Shown here: in pieces, positions 20,499-33,717 of the stretch
Numbering within the stretch: position 1 is the first letter of the stretch
Layout: every line of letters starts with the position of its first letter
NCBI RefSeq assembly: GCF_029867415.1
Contig: NC_081182.1
Span: forward strand, 10,174,646-10,238,645
Origin: Vicia villosa
Lineage: Eukaryota > Streptophyta > Magnoliopsida > Fabales > Fabaceae
Length of the DNA: 64,000 nt
Reading direction: 5' to 3'
Position numbers and translations under genes: made by a program
The notes under the pieces: model-generated
The model's input: only the letters and a program-made list of their open reading frames with translations
Told to the model about the DNA's origin: nothing
Databases searched by the model: none

Positions 20499-23400
20499 AT
20501 TTGCTTTCCTTTAATATAAGAAGGGGTGGTTCTTTTTCTAAACGAAAAAGAGTTAGTTTTTTGATTCAATCAAATCTTATTGATGTGTGTTTCTTACAAG
20601 AGACGAAGTTAACTATGTTTAACGATGATTTAGCTAGAGAGTTTTGGGGTAGTAATGAAGTAGAGTGGACGGCTAGTCATTCCGTTGGGGCATTGGGTGG
20701 TATGGTGATTTTATGGAGGAAAGGAGTAACTACGGTTAATGATAGTTTCTTGGATAAAGGTTTCGTTGGTATAAATGTTACTTGGAAAGGAGAGGAGTTT
20801 AACCTTGTTAATGTCTACGCGCCTTGTAAGAGGTTAGATAGACTATCCACTTGGAATTCCTTGATTAATCTTAGACTTGGTAGAATCCATGAGGAATGGT
20901 GTGTTGTTGGCGATTTCAATGAGGTTTTGAAGAAAGAGGAGAGGTTAGGAGATGGAGGCCATCGGAATTGGAAAGGGATGGAGGACTTCCGTAATTTCGT
21001 GGAGGATATGGAATTGATCGATGTTAATTGTGTCGGAGGGAGGTTCTCTTGGTTCAAAGACAATGGTAAAGCTATGAGTAGATTGGATAGATTCCTTATT
21101 TCTAAGAAGATGTTAGAGATTTGGGAAGTGGTTGACCAAAGAATAGAAAGAAGAGATATATCGGATCATGCTCCAATTAGTTTGAAGGTGGAAAGATTGA
21201 TTGGGGCCCAAAACCTTTTTGTTTCAATAATTCTTGGTTCAAGCATGAAGAATTCAATTCGTTTGTTGTTCAAGAATGGAAGAAGTTGGAAGCTAAAGGG
21301 AGGGGGGATTTCGTGCTTTATGAGAAACTAAAAAAGCTTAAGGAGAGTCTCCAGGTGTGGAATAGGGAGGTTTTTGGGTGGATCGACTTGAAGGTGGAAG
21401 AGGCTTTGGAGAAGATCAATATTTTAAATAAAGCTATAGAGGTGAACTGTGGTGATGGTATTGGCAAGGAGGTTTTAGATAGAAGTTTGGCTACAAAATA
21501 TTTTTGGAATTATTTGAATATTAAAGAGAGTATGCTTAGGTTAAAGTCTCGAAATTTGTGGTTAAAGGAGGGAGATAAGAATACTAAGTTCTTTCACAAT
21601 TCTTTGAAGGAGAGACATAGGCGTAAAGTGTTAACTTCTTTAGAAGGCTCTAATGGGAGAATAAAAGGTGTTGTGAATATTAAAGAGGAGGTTAGTAGAC
21701 ATTTTAGAGAGTTCTATAAGGAGGAGGACATGGAGAGACCGATTCCGGAAGGCCTTGTCTTCAATTCTTTGGATGAGAAAGAGGTTTGTTGGTTGGAGAG
21801 GAGATTTTCGGAAGAAGAAGTTAAAGAGGCGGTTTGGTCGTGTGATGGGAATAAAAGCCCCGGTCCGGACGGGTTTTCGTTAGAATTCTATAAAAAGTTT
21901 TGGGAGGTGATAAAGGAGGATGTTCTCTCTTTCGTGCAAGACTTCTATGAGAGGGCTAAACTTATAAAAGCTTGCACTTCCTCTTTCATCACTTTATTGC
22001 CAAAAGTTAATAATCCGCAATCATTGTATGAATATCGGCCTATTTGTTTGGTGGGAAGTTTGTACAAGATTTTGGCTAAGTTGTTGGCTAATAGGCTTAA
22101 GAAGGTGATCGGGAAACTTGTTTCAAATAATCAATCGGCTTTCATTGAAGGAAGAAATATTATGGATGGTATTCTTGTTGTGAATGAGGTATTGGATTTA
22201 GCTAAAAGAGAAAAAAGGAGTTGTGTTGTGTTGAAAGTCGATTTTGAGAAGGCTTACGATAGAGTAAGTTGGAATTTTGTTAGATATATTTTAAAGAGGA
22301 TGGGTTTTGGAGATCAGTGGATGAGGTGGTTGGAGTGTTGTATCTTCACTAGTTCTTTGTCCATTCTTGTTAATGGGAGTAATACCAAAGACTTTAGAGT
22401 TGAGAAAGGTCTTAGACAAGATGATCCCTTGTCTCCTTTCGTGTTCGTGTTGGTCATGGAGGTTCTTACGGCTCTTATGAAAAGATCCAAGGAGTTAGGG
22501 GAATTTAGGGGTTTTTGTTACAAAGAGAATAAGGAGGTGGACTTGCTACATTTCGCGGATGACACTATTATTTTGGCCGAAGGAGATACATCGAATTTAT
22601 GGAGTATGAAAGCCATTCTTAGAGGGTTTGACATGATGACGGGGCTAAGAGTTAACTTTCACAAGAGTAATCTTTTTGGTATTAATGTGGGAGAGGGGTA
22701 TATGGAGGCAGCTTCGTCCTTCTTGACTTGCAAAGTGGTTTCTCTTCCGTTTAAATTTCTAGGTGTAAGAGTCGGTGATAGTCCTAGGAAACTATCAATG
22801 TGGAAGGATCTTCTAGCAATGTTTAGAAAAAGGTTAAATGTGTGGAGAGGAAGATATCTTAGCATGGCGGGTAGAGTGGAGTTGATTAATTCGGTTCTTA
22901 GTGCTATCCCGATTTACTCGTTATCTTTCTACAAGGCGCCTAGGAAGGTTTTGCAAGAAATTAAATCCATCCAAAGCAAGTTTCTATGGGGCGGAGGTGA
23001 GCTTGTCAAATCCATCCATTGGGTTAATTGGGATACGGTTTGCAAACCAAGAAAGGAAGGAGGTTTGGGAGTGAAAGATGTGGAGATAATGAATGTAGCT
23101 TTACTTAGTAAGTGGAAGTGGAGGATTCTCACGGAAACAGATACGGTGTGGAAAGATTTGTTAGAAGCTCGGTATGGCAATACGAGGCTTAAAGTGTTGA
23201 TTGGGGATGTTTCTATCTTGTCTAAAAAGGAGTCTCATTGGTGGAGGGATTTAATAGTCTCGGATAATTTTGAGAGGCTTTTATTTGATCATTTTACGAG
23301 TGCTATTAAATGTAATATTGGCAATGGAGCATCTACTCCGTTGTGGTACGCGTCTTGGACGGGTCGAAAATCTCTTATGGAATCCTTTCCTTTTTTATTC

Positions 23401-24060
23401 TCTCTAGCCGGGAAATTTTCGGATTCTATTTATCTTGCAGGGGACTTTATTGATGGAGGTTGGTGCTGGAATTTCACAAGATGGTTCGATGAAGGGAGCC
23501 CGATGGCTGTTGTTGCTGCATAATTGAAACATCACGACAGGTACAGCAGTAGAGCTCCACCTGCTGCTGCTTCTGTTAACAGTCCGGCTGCTGCTGGCGA
23601 TGCAATAGTGGCGGATTCTGCCTTCTCTCAGCAGCTGGCAGCGGCGATTCAAGAGGTGCAGGGTGTCATGAATTTGGTGCCGATTAAAGATAATTGTGTT
23701 GACAGCTTCTCTTGGGCTTTGTCTTTCAATGGGTGTTTTTCCGTTAACTCTTGCTATGAGTTTTTTAAGGCGTCTCTATCCGGTCCTCCAATGGAAAGTA
23801 ATAAGGTTTTGGCCTTTAACTATTTATGGAAGTTCAAAGTTCCTTCTAGAATTCTTTGTTTTGGTTGGAGATTTTTATTAAATAGAATACCAACTAGAGA
23901 TCAATTGGTGAGAAGGGGTGTCTTGGTGGGAGGAAGTGATTCGGTTTGTGCCTTATGTTCTAAAGAGGAGGAAACATTAGCTCACCTTTTCTTCTTGTGT
24001 AATATTTCGATCCGAATTTGGAGAAGGGTGTTTATGTGGCTTGACATATCCAAAGATTTG
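20495..24060 (+). pseudogene. LINE (plant L1-type) ORF2: endonuclease, reverse transcriptase, zf-RVT
   Basis: An APE-type endonuclease comes first with all marker blocks: LSFNIRRGG, QETKL, VVGDFNEV, SRLDRFLIS and SDHAPISL (20495 to about 21200). A frame change near 21205 separates it from the reverse transcriptase, which continues in the frame of 21286-23523. The RT has SPGPDGF, YRPICLVG, NQSAFIEGR, VLKVDFEKAYDRV, LRQDDPLSP (usually LRQGDPLSP) and the catalytic HFADD. After a TAA at 23521-23523 comes an Ala-rich stretch, then the zf-RVT region (VPSRILCFGWRF, CALCSKEEETLAHLFFLC), cut off by the gap at 24061. The protein would nick target DNA and prime reverse transcription. One frameshift and one stop make this copy inactive as sequenced, but decay is mild. 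Confidence 0.88.
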
Positions 24061-24160
24061 NNNNNNNNNNNNNNNNNNNNNNNNNNNNNNNNNNNNNNNN
24101 NNNNNNNNNNNNNNNNNNNNNNNNNNNNNNNNNNNNNNNNNNNNNNNNNNNNNNNNNNNN
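24061..24160. other. Assembly gap, 100 N
   Basis: Exactly 100 N, a conventional length for a gap of unknown size. It truncates the LINE on the left, and the right side is the first base of duplicated segment copy 1. Confidence 0.99.
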
Positions 24161-24818
24161 CAATCAAGTTTTAAATTTTAAAAAAAAAATAAAGGTAATA
24201 GTATTATTTTTATAACAAAAACAATATAATTTTGAACATTCTATTTATTTATAAGAGAAAAAGATTATATTTATTCTAAAATCATAAGCACCATGATAGA
24301 TCAAATAAATATTACAAAAAATATTAATGTTTAATTTCTAAATATTAAAGAATTAAATTAAATTAAATTTCATCATCAAGAAACATAATTATTTATAAAA
24401 TCCATATACAAATATTTAAATAATAAGATGTGTAGGTTGAACTATCATGAGACCTCTGTTATTTATGGAGAAACAAACTACACACAAATTAAACTTTTAG
24501 CAAAATTTTGTTTCACCTTATAAAGCTCAAGGCTTACATTCGGTATAAATTCACAATAGAAATAGCATCGTTCTGAAGCTGAAATGCTATTTCCGTTGCA
24601 ATTTTGGCAACCGCCTATAACTATTCTCAAATTCATTATTCGTGTCTCTGTTGCATTAGTTAGAACTATTATCCAAACTCACATGAATTGCATTGCATGG
24701 CATTTTCGGGCCCCGATATAATGAGCACATAAACTTTGGGAAATTTTAATAAGTTGGAAAAACACCCGATAAAAATTTTAAAATATATTTTAAATTTCGA
24801 AGATGTATCTCTGAAGGC

Positions 24819-25414
24819 TAGAGTGGACAATGAATTGAACCAATTCGAAAATAGTTTAGAAGTCAATTTGATAATTAAATCGTTGAACTAAATTCATGAA
24901 TCAAATGAGCTGAATATAAGTTAAAAATTAAGTTCGTTAATTAAATAAACTGAACTTAAACTATACATAATTTGACTCGTTAGGTTCATGAGTGAACTTA
25001 AATATATATGAGATGAGTTATAATATAAATCTTAACTCTATTTTCTTTCAATCTAACGATTTTAATTGATAATTTATATTCTCAAGTGAGCAAAATATTT
25101 TTAAAAATAATTATAAAAATAAAATCAACGTCGTATAATTTCGATCATATGACTTTTATTTTTTTTATTTTAAAAAAATATTAATTTTGAAAGTCAAATA
25201 TATAAAGTATAGATTTTAAAAATTGACTTTTAAGTCCGTGAAACAAATTAATTGAACAGAAAGAGATGAATCGAGTTGTTCGTGAATTTCTAACGAGTCA
25301 AGTTTGAGCTGGAAAAAAGTTTGTGACGAACTCGAATCGATATTTGAGCTGAACCAATTCTTAACGAGTCGAACTGAGGTGAGTTCGACTCGACTCGACT
25401 CATTTCCAACCCTA
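24819..25414. mobile_element. hAT-like non-autonomous element (copy 1)
   Basis: Ends TAGAGTGGACAATGA and TCATTTCCAACCCTA form an imperfect inverted repeat. The flanks CTGAAGGC (24811-24818) and CTGGATGC (25415-25422) agree at 6 of 8 positions, as expected for an old 8-bp hAT target duplication. The interior has GAGTTCGACTCGACTCGACTC runs and no coding capacity. The outer flanks carry CGGAGATGCATCTCCG palindromes (25560-25610), suggesting it sits in another old repeat. Confidence 0.5.
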
Positions 25415-25759
25415 CTGGATGCATATGTATCTTCAGTCAAGTCAAAAGTCATACTCAATATATTTTGTAAAAATATAATCCAAAGATATATTTCCGATAT
25501 AGTTCAGTTTACACCCCATACATTCTTATCTGAAACGCCCCTTTTTACCATAGATTGTTTCGGAGATGCATCTCCGTATTCACACCAGACCGAATTCGGA
25601 GATGCATTTTCGTAACGAGACCAGAAAGTAAATTTCAAATTTGTTTTAGTGATGTTCAGATAAAATTGATGATATAGCAAAGGTAATACTATGATGAATT
25701 AGATCACACAATCGATATATAGAAAATGACATATATAAAGTAATATAAGTTACAACCAC

Positions 25760-25960
25760 CTCTTTCACCGCCTCCACCAAAAGTTATATTCATTGCAAAG
25801 ATACCGATTTTTGTGCATAAATATATTGAACGAATCGTCAATGTTGAGGGTGATGGTAACTGCGGTTTTCAAGTTGGTTCTACTTTGCTCGGTAAACGAT
25901 AAGAGGATCACACACTTGTCTGCCATCAACTTATCCAAGAGTTGAGGGATCACAAAGAAT
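25760..25960 (+). pseudogene. OTU-type cysteine protease fragment (copy 1)
   Basis: Reading from CCTCCACCA gives a frame with KYIERIVNVEGDGNCGF, then LLGKR-stop-EDHTLV and HQLIQELRDHKE. DGNCGF holds the catalytic Asp and Cys of OTU proteases, and the following HQL..EL helix matches the family. There is one in-frame TAA and a TGA right after HKE. OTU domains are found both in deubiquitinases and as cargo in plant transposons. The short fragment with no exon context, next to retroelement debris, favours transposon origin. Confidence 0.6.
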
Positions 25961-26039
25961 GATATAGGCCTACATGAAAAAAAATTTAAAGCAATTTAAA
26001 GAAATTGACATTCTTATTTATAGCTCTTACAGGTTTGCT

Positions 26040-27850
26040 CATTTCATTCATTTAGCGAAAGTTTTGCAACTATGACTTGGCTAACCAATTTTATGCTAAA
26101 TTCTCTAAATGACATTTTGGTGTTAATATAGTGGACTATCTAGGTCATATAATATCAGGATAAGGTGTGCAAGATGATCCTACAAAGGTGAAATATATTT
26201 TAGCGTGGCCTACTCCTAAATCACTTACGACATTACGAGCTTTTTAAGGTCTAACAGGTTTTTATAGACAATTTGTGCAAACATTAAGCCATTATTTCTA
26301 GCCCATTGATGGATTTACTCAAAGCACCAACCCTGCATTGGAATGATGCGAGAGAGGCAACATTCACTTAACTTAAATATGTTATGACAAAACTACCAGT
26401 TTTAACATTACCTGGTTTTTCTCTACCTTTTCAAGTTACCAAACTGATGCTTCGTGTGTGACCATCAGTGTCGTTATTTCTCAACAGGGATATCCTATTG
26501 CTTTCTTCAACCGTAAGATGTGTTCTCGGCTATGTTCATCTTTTGCAAATGTGATGGGATTATTTATTGTTACATGAACCATAAAGAAATGACATCAATA
26601 TTTACTAGGCCACACATTTTGTATTTATACAGATTACAAAAGTCTCAAGAATTTACTCACATAAACTATTCATACCCCAGAACAACCGAAATGGTTAATT
26701 AAACTCATTAGCTATAATTTTGAGATCCATTACAAACAGTAAAGAGAATGTCGTGGCTGATGAATTATCTTGAATACCAGAATACCCCACCACTCCACTT
26801 TGAGCAGCGGTAAGTTCCTCAATTTTCCCATTATTCACTCAATTTCATAATTTTTATTCTATTAATTATGTTGGCAAGAATCTAGTAGCCAAACTCCGGG
26901 GCAGTAAAACGATACAACACAAGTTTAATTACCGATCTAGAATCCCTTAATATCAAGAACGAATATTCATTCCCCAAGAAGCAAACTGCATTCCCCCTCC
27001 TTGTTGGAATAACATTCTTCACATTTTGGGGGCATTCCAGAATCAAAACTACTTTGTCATGTTTATCTGTATATATTTTTGGTCGGGGATGTCAAAAGCT
27101 TCATCACCAATTGTCCCATATGTCAATACAACAAATACAACACACATGCTCCTTATGGACTTTTGCAACCTCTTCCAGTACCACAAGTATGGGAGGACAT
27201 ATCCATGGAGTTCATCACCAATTTACCTTACTCTTCTAAAATCACTTCCCTTTATGAGAACTTAACAAGCAGTGAATTTACTCAAACAAAATTTAGAAAC
27301 AGCAAGACATTGTATTGTACAACAAGCAAACTCTAAACACTGGGATTAAGAGTTTTCAAAAGATCAATGAGTCTACCTGAAACTTCAATCATATCGTCAA
27401 TCATCAGTATAACATCATCCTTCTCAAAAGCTGGCTAAACGGTATTAGATATCATTTTGTATCCTTCAGCACATTGGAAAGGTTGGATATGAACTGAGCT
27501 ACCAACCATGGCACGTATCCACCCGTGTGTTCCACATCTCACTATTGAACTCTGCTCTCGCAAACCAGAAATGCTAATTTGCCCCATCTCTATTTGCAAT
27601 GCCAATGCAAAAAGAAGAACCGTTAATTCAATGGGAGGGTCAACAAGTAACTGAAGCTACGTCGGAACCAAAACTCGACTTTGCATCTTTTTTCCCTGGT
27701 TTTGATCTTGACGACAAGATCTATTTCAGAGACAAAGCTTCACAGTGAAATTGGGCTTACTATTATTGCATCCAAACCCAAACGCGCCACAAAGCCACCA
27801 ACATATTATGGAGAATTTTTAGATAATGAACAATTAATGTTAACAATTAT
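26040..27850 (+). pseudogene. Ty3/gypsy pol relic (RT, RNase H, integrase) (copy 1)
   Basis: Frame-broken pieces appear in the right order. RT end: DYLGHIISG then GVQDDPTKV, AWPTPKSLTTLRAF and LTGFYRQFV. RNase H: TDASCV, YPIAFFNRKM, IYTDYKSLKNLL and TPEQPKWLIKL. Integrase zinc finger/core: FITNCPICQYNK near 27090 and EDISMEFITNLP near 27195. C-terminal tail: QWEGQQV, FDLDDKIYF and KPKRATKPPTYY. Many stops and missing blocks show a long-dead element. No LTRs are recognisable around it. Confidence 0.75.
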
Positions 27851-28470
27851 CTTTTACAGTTTCAATAAAAAGAGTTCGAGAAAACTGCCTTTATTCTAAA
27901 TAATAGAAAGTATAAGCAAGTTATTAACAACAACAAAAAATCCTAGTCTTCCTCCCTTTGTTGTTCCTACTCTAACTGAAGCGATTAATAACAATTCTCC
28001 TTACACTATCAACTAGTTCCAAAACAAACTTTATACCCTACTCTAATTGAAGCAATTAATTACAATTCTCCTTACACTATCAACTAGTTCCAAAATAAAC
28101 TTTATATTTGGTAAACTGAAAAACATTCTGCTCATAAAAGAAGGGGCATATTGTCCATGCTTGTCCACAAAACAAAGAAAACAGCCCCACCCAAGGGAAT
28201 TTGGACGAAATGACAGAGTCTTTTCCAGCCTAACTAGAGGTTTTGGGTTCGATCCATGTCCTAGACATGCAACAGTGTTAAATCTCTTGAGGAAGAGCTT
28301 AGTCACCTATATGGTCTTACACAATTCGAGAAATTAGTCTCTGCAATTGCACGCAAAGAATACCCCAATTTATACCAAAAAATATCTTGAGGGAGAGCTT
28401 GGTCGCCTATATGATCATACACGGTTCGAGGGATAAATCATGACAGAGTTACATTTAAATACAGATCTAT
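27851..28470. other. Intergenic stretch with a short tandem duplication and a box-B-like relic (copy 1)
   Basis: A unit of about 67 bp (TACTCTAAYTGAAGCRATTAA ... AGTTCCAAAA) is duplicated at about 27967-28100. GGGTTCGATCC near 28245 resembles a tRNA B box and is followed by two related stretches with GAGAGCTTGGTCGCCTATATG. It may be a decayed SINE-like repeat; no gene was seen. Confidence 0.3.
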
Positions 28471-28987
28471 CAAGGTTGTCAGAATCGAGAGTTTACTTTG
28501 AATCGAAAGAGTATAGTAAGATCGAAAAATCGTAAATCGCAACCAAAATCGGTGGATTCTACTCAAATCGTTTTGTTGAATCGAAAGGGGAAATCAAGAT
28601 CGCATAATCGAAAATCGCAACCAAAATCGATGGATTCAACTCATAATAGTATATAACTATATAACTATATATATACAGATTAACCTGTTAGCCATAGTCC
28701 ATATTAGAAACAATTATTATCCCAGAACAGTCAATTATTAGCCCAGAACAGAACAATTATTAAACGGGTCGCCTTTACCCATTCTAAAATTACCCACAAT
28801 AAAAAAAGCCCAAAATCGGTGGAATCCATATAAAATCGCGGATTTTGCTGCGATTCTGCGATTTTGTGCAATTTTATTGGGATTTTGCTCTGGATTAGGA
28901 TTCTACTCACGATTCAGATCGTTTAGGGTGAGCAAAATCGCAAAATCCATGGATTTTACGATTCTGATCGCGATTCTGATAACAGTG
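28471..28987. mobile_element. hAT-type MITE with 8-bp TSD (copy 1)
   Basis: 517 bp with ends CAAGGTTGTCAGAATCG and CGATTCTGATAACAGTG (13 of 17 bases pair as inverted repeats). It is flanked by a perfect 8-bp repeat AGATCTAT (28463-28470 and 28988-28995). The interior is rich in AAATCGCAA and GCGATT words that let the element fold on itself. No coding sequence. Confidence 0.75.
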
Positions 28988-29478
28988 AGATCTATGCCTA
29001 AATATGCTATCTTCTCACATAGGGATCTATGTCTAGCTCATGCTGTTTATCTCGCTATACATCCTACTATCAACATGGTTTGTTGAAATTAAATGACACA
29101 TTGTTACATCCATCCATGAAATTTCATTTTCAACCAAAACCAAACCACTACACAAAAAATTATATAATGATAGGTAGATTTCTAGTGTTATTTTTGTCAC
29201 TATTGTTATTCAATCCGGAAAAAATCCTTTTAAATAAACAATAATCCCATAAAGAGATTTGCAGAAGATTAAATTACAAACCCATTCTTATATTTTCCAG
29301 AAACAATACAAATTTCAATTCAGCTTCTCCTCTGCGGGACTTGAAGCAACCTGTGTGATGATATGATAGTGCTGAATGTCCCAAAAAGGAGACCCCTGAA
29401 AACAAAATGACGATTTTGGGGCTTCTTCAACAAAAACCATCTTGCTAGATTAAATTGTCATATGTCTTGATGTTATAA

Positions 29479-31944
29479 CTACGACCTGCATCGGTAGAAA
29501 TCCAGCATTTCTTCCTCTAACGGATGGGTCTTGCCTGTTATGACAAGGCAATGCAAAGGCGCTCCAAAATCAATCAACTGTAACTGCTTCATTGTACCAG
29601 CTACTACCATCTGATCTTCACTTCCAATCCGAGCAAGCCCAACACACTCAGTATCTTCTGTGTAGGCTGCAAGGCAAAATGAGATACAATTACTAATTTG
29701 GTGGATATGATTCTTGTGAGAAATAAAAAGCTCATTTATCAAATAATTGAATTAACACAGTGAAAACTATGTCCTAATCAGATAATACTGTAAAAAACAC
29801 AATGGTTCGCTTCTTTCTTTCCCGTGGAGGAATTCCCATTGTTGGCAGGTAACGTGAATTCAATAACCAAATTTCAAATATGTATATTTGATTATAATAG
29901 TACAATCAAGAACACATAATTCAGACTTGAAATTCATTCCTAGAGTAGGGTAAATGTTCAAAGAACTCACTGGAATCTTCACGTGCTTGTGCAATCTCCA
30001 ATAACTGTTCAATGGCTGTGTTGATTGTCATATATCTGGGTGGTTCATAGGCTTTTTTCCCTCTTAAATGAACAATAAGACAAAGATAAATAAAAAACAA
30101 TGAATAGGAAGTCATAGACAAAAACCAATGAATAAGAAAAAATACTCAATGTCATAAGAATGATTTCCAAAGAACTTGGTAATCCATATTTAATGATCAC
30201 TAAGAAACAACATAATTAACCGAAAATAAAGGACCGTTTAGAAAACCAACCTGCACAAAGATTCCAATGTAGGCTCCTTCACGCGAATATCTGTAACCAT
30301 AGCAAAGTAAAAATTATGTTAGTTTTGCTCATTAAACAAAAAGTAATGAGCTTTAGCACCCTTTCTAAAGAACCAAGCCCCTATAATACTGTCATCTTCT
30401 TAGGCCAGTACAATCACTCAACATCAAATAAGAAAAAATTTCAATGGTTAACCATCTTTAAAATATTCACATGATATATTTTTCTTAGGGATTTAGCATA
30501 ACATAATTCAATTCCAAATAGCCTATAGCATAACATAATTCCAACAAATTACTGTTTTTATGTGATATGTTATTAAGTTCAAAGTGTTGAAGTCGATTTG
30601 CGGCTATCATGGTTATTTTCCGATATCTAACATGTCAAAATACAAGTACTGTGTTTTGAGTTGATCGACACAAGCAGGAACAAACCCTTAAAACATAATC
30701 ATCCTACTTTGTTTTAGCACCTACATGATGATCACATTGCCTTATGTTTGGATATTTTTAAACCAACGAAGCGGAGCAGTACAAAAATGAGGGTAAGTGA
30801 TGGAATTGGATGAAATGCATTCAATCATGCTCCACTACATTCCAACCTCTTTCTACCAACGCAACGATGGAACATAAACTTATTACACTCCATTCCACTG
30901 CATTCCATCATATTTCATCCATCAATCCTAAAGATATAATAATCATTCCATAATCAATTTCTTGCAACGATACATGCAAAAAATTTCAATCTATTGAGCA
31001 CAAGTTAAGACTAAAAATACAAAAGAGCGGAGCGGAATGGAAATGAGTGGAACGGAGCCGAGCGGAATAGACATCCCATTCCATTGTTACTCTGCCCAAT
31101 TCGGAAGGTACAAAAATGAGGGTAAGTGATGGAATTGGTTCCATCATGTTCCGCTCCATTCCATCCTCTTTCTACCAATCCCAACACTGGAACAAAACCT
31201 TGTTACATTCCATTCCGCTTCATTCAATCATGTCAATCTTATAGATAATTTAATCATTCTTATGCATTTTCTTGATAAAAATGGCAATGCTAGAGGCACA
31301 AAAATTTCAATCAATTAAGCATAAATTGAGATTAAAAATACCAAACAGTAACCTAACCTAGCAAGCAAAGTGTATGAAGTCCCAAATTCCGATTTTGTTG
31401 AATCTTTTCATAGAAGCTATCAGGTCTCCATGTCTCCGTAAAAAACGGTATAGAAACAGTTTCACCATAACGATATAGCTGCAAACCACAAACCCCAATA
31501 GCATTCATAACAGACGCATTATGCACAATTTTAACCTCAACCCCCATCTCCTTCGCTCGAACAACAAGATCAGTATGAGTTGTAGCCCTGCAAAAAAAAC
31601 AAAAACAAAAAAAAATGAACCAAAACAATACAATACAATTGTTGAAGCAGAATCACACAAGTTTCGTACCCGAAAGGATCGCCAACAACGAGAAAAGCAA
31701 CATGAGAAAGCTGAGCTTGGGAGAGAAAATCATTAGCTTTTTCTTCAACCATTTCTCTGTCAGCAAGAATAATGGGTTTACCGTAAAGCTTTTCGAGATT
31801 GGAGAGACCGTTTGAGGAGAGACCGAAGGAGAGAAGAGAAGTGTATGCTTCCATGTAAACCTTGTCGCATTTTTGAATTGCTTCTAAGCCTTTCAGTGTG
31901 ATGTCTTTTTCGTCGCCTAACCCTAATCCGATTATGTATAGCAT
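29479..31944 (-). CDS. Diphthine methyl ester synthase DPH5 (copy 1), five exons
   Basis: Exons (minus strand): 31944-31670, 31587-31358, 30290-30251, 30062-29971, 29666-29479. All introns are GT..AG. The joined frame is 825 bp, 274 residues, the usual length for plant DPH5. The start [16 protein letters not shown] and blocks such as [69 protein letters not shown] and GAPLHCLVI match the family throughout. DPH5 is a cytosolic SAM-dependent tetrapyrrole-methylase-fold enzyme that methylates the modified histidine of eEF2 during diphthamide synthesis. The GDPFG block is part of the SAM site. No lesions are visible. A second, identical gene lies 18478 bp downstream. Intron 2 carries fold-back repeats. 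Confidence 0.95.
30765..31330. repeat. GGAATGGAGCGG-rich fold-back repeats in DPH5 intron 2 (copy 1)
   Basis: Two related blocks start near 30770 and 31095. Both contain GTACAAAAATGAGGGTAAGTGATGG, and both have complementary GGAATGGA and TCCATTCC words. The vocabulary matches the Tourist-like MITE at 56173-56437. Exact ends and target duplications were not resolved. Confidence 0.5.
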
Positions 31945-32291
31945 TTTTTTTCAACTTGAATGCTCTTTGCTACTGAACTGTGCTCCTTCTTCTTCCCTCA
32001 CTCCCGTGCTCGTGGAGAAACCCTAAAAGTTACAGAGGGAGGTGACGACGGAATGAGAATGGTTGATGACGGTGGCGTGCGGTGTGTATGTGTGAAGTGG
32101 AAGTGAGATGAGTCCGACCCGAGTCAAGTCAATGGGTTCAATTACTGATGGGCCTTTTTTTCTCAGTTACAACACAAGTCTGTCGGGTATCTTAGTTTGG
32201 TGGTATCCCGAAAATCTTTTTTTTTCCAACCAGATTGAAATCTGAGCTACTCATTTGATAACAAAATCACTTTATTAAATATACATTAGGT

Positions 32292-32910
32292 TCTTTTTAA
32301 ATGAAAGTTCATTTTAGTCACTCAAAAAAACGTTAGAGGATAAGTTAGTTTTTTTTTATAAAAATCTCAATTAAATTCTTATAAAATTTAATCGAGCTAT
32401 GTTAGTCCCTCAATTAATATTTTTTTTAAACTTTTTTTTTTTTTACTTTTGAACTGTGACTGGACTGCCAATAAAGTCTCATTTTAGTCTCGCACAAAAA
32501 AGAGAGAATCCAAATTAGTCTCTAAAAAAAAAAATTCTCTATTTAATCTCTTACAAAATTTAACTGAGTCATGTTAGTCCCTCTTTTAATATTTTTTCAA
32601 ACGATTTTTTTCTATTTTTAAATCGTGACTGAACTCCTATTTTACGACTGTTGATTGAAAATTATTTGTGAAGGAATTGTAGATAAATCATCGCGATACC
32701 ACAATGTTCTTTTTTTTTGCTGAGTTTATTATCAGACTTATGGATGGGTGACTACGATTTTTCATGTTATATATTCTTGTGTATTAGGTGTTGTTATTGT
32801 TTCAGTCGTTAATCATATTTTAGGAAGGTTTAGTTATGCTATTGGGATATTTAGGCTAATTTCTTACTTTTGTAAATAATACTTGTGACGAAAATAATAA
32901 ACATGATATG
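32292..32910. mobile_element. Left arm of a fold-back element, truncated (copy 1)
   Basis: Same as the left arm and part of the centre of the complete fold-back element at 50770-52045. It has TTAGTCCCTC and AAAATTTAAC words and ends abruptly after ACATGATATG at 32910, where copy 2 continues into the centre of the element. Confidence 0.75.
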
Positions 32911-32915
32911 ATTTA

Positions 32916-33717
<802 letters not shown>

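Larger units (their letters stand above)
24161..32910. repeat. Duplicated segment, copy 1 (8750 bp)
   Basis: The whole stretch reappears at 42639-51387 with a constant offset of 18478 until about 32430. The only differences I noticed are T versus C (32414 versus 50892) and a T run of 13 versus 12 (near 32431). Other lines compared were identical, including non-coding and transposon parts. It starts right after the N gap and ends at 32910 inside a fold-back element. 24161-24818 holds only AT-rich sequence. Confidence 0.97.
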
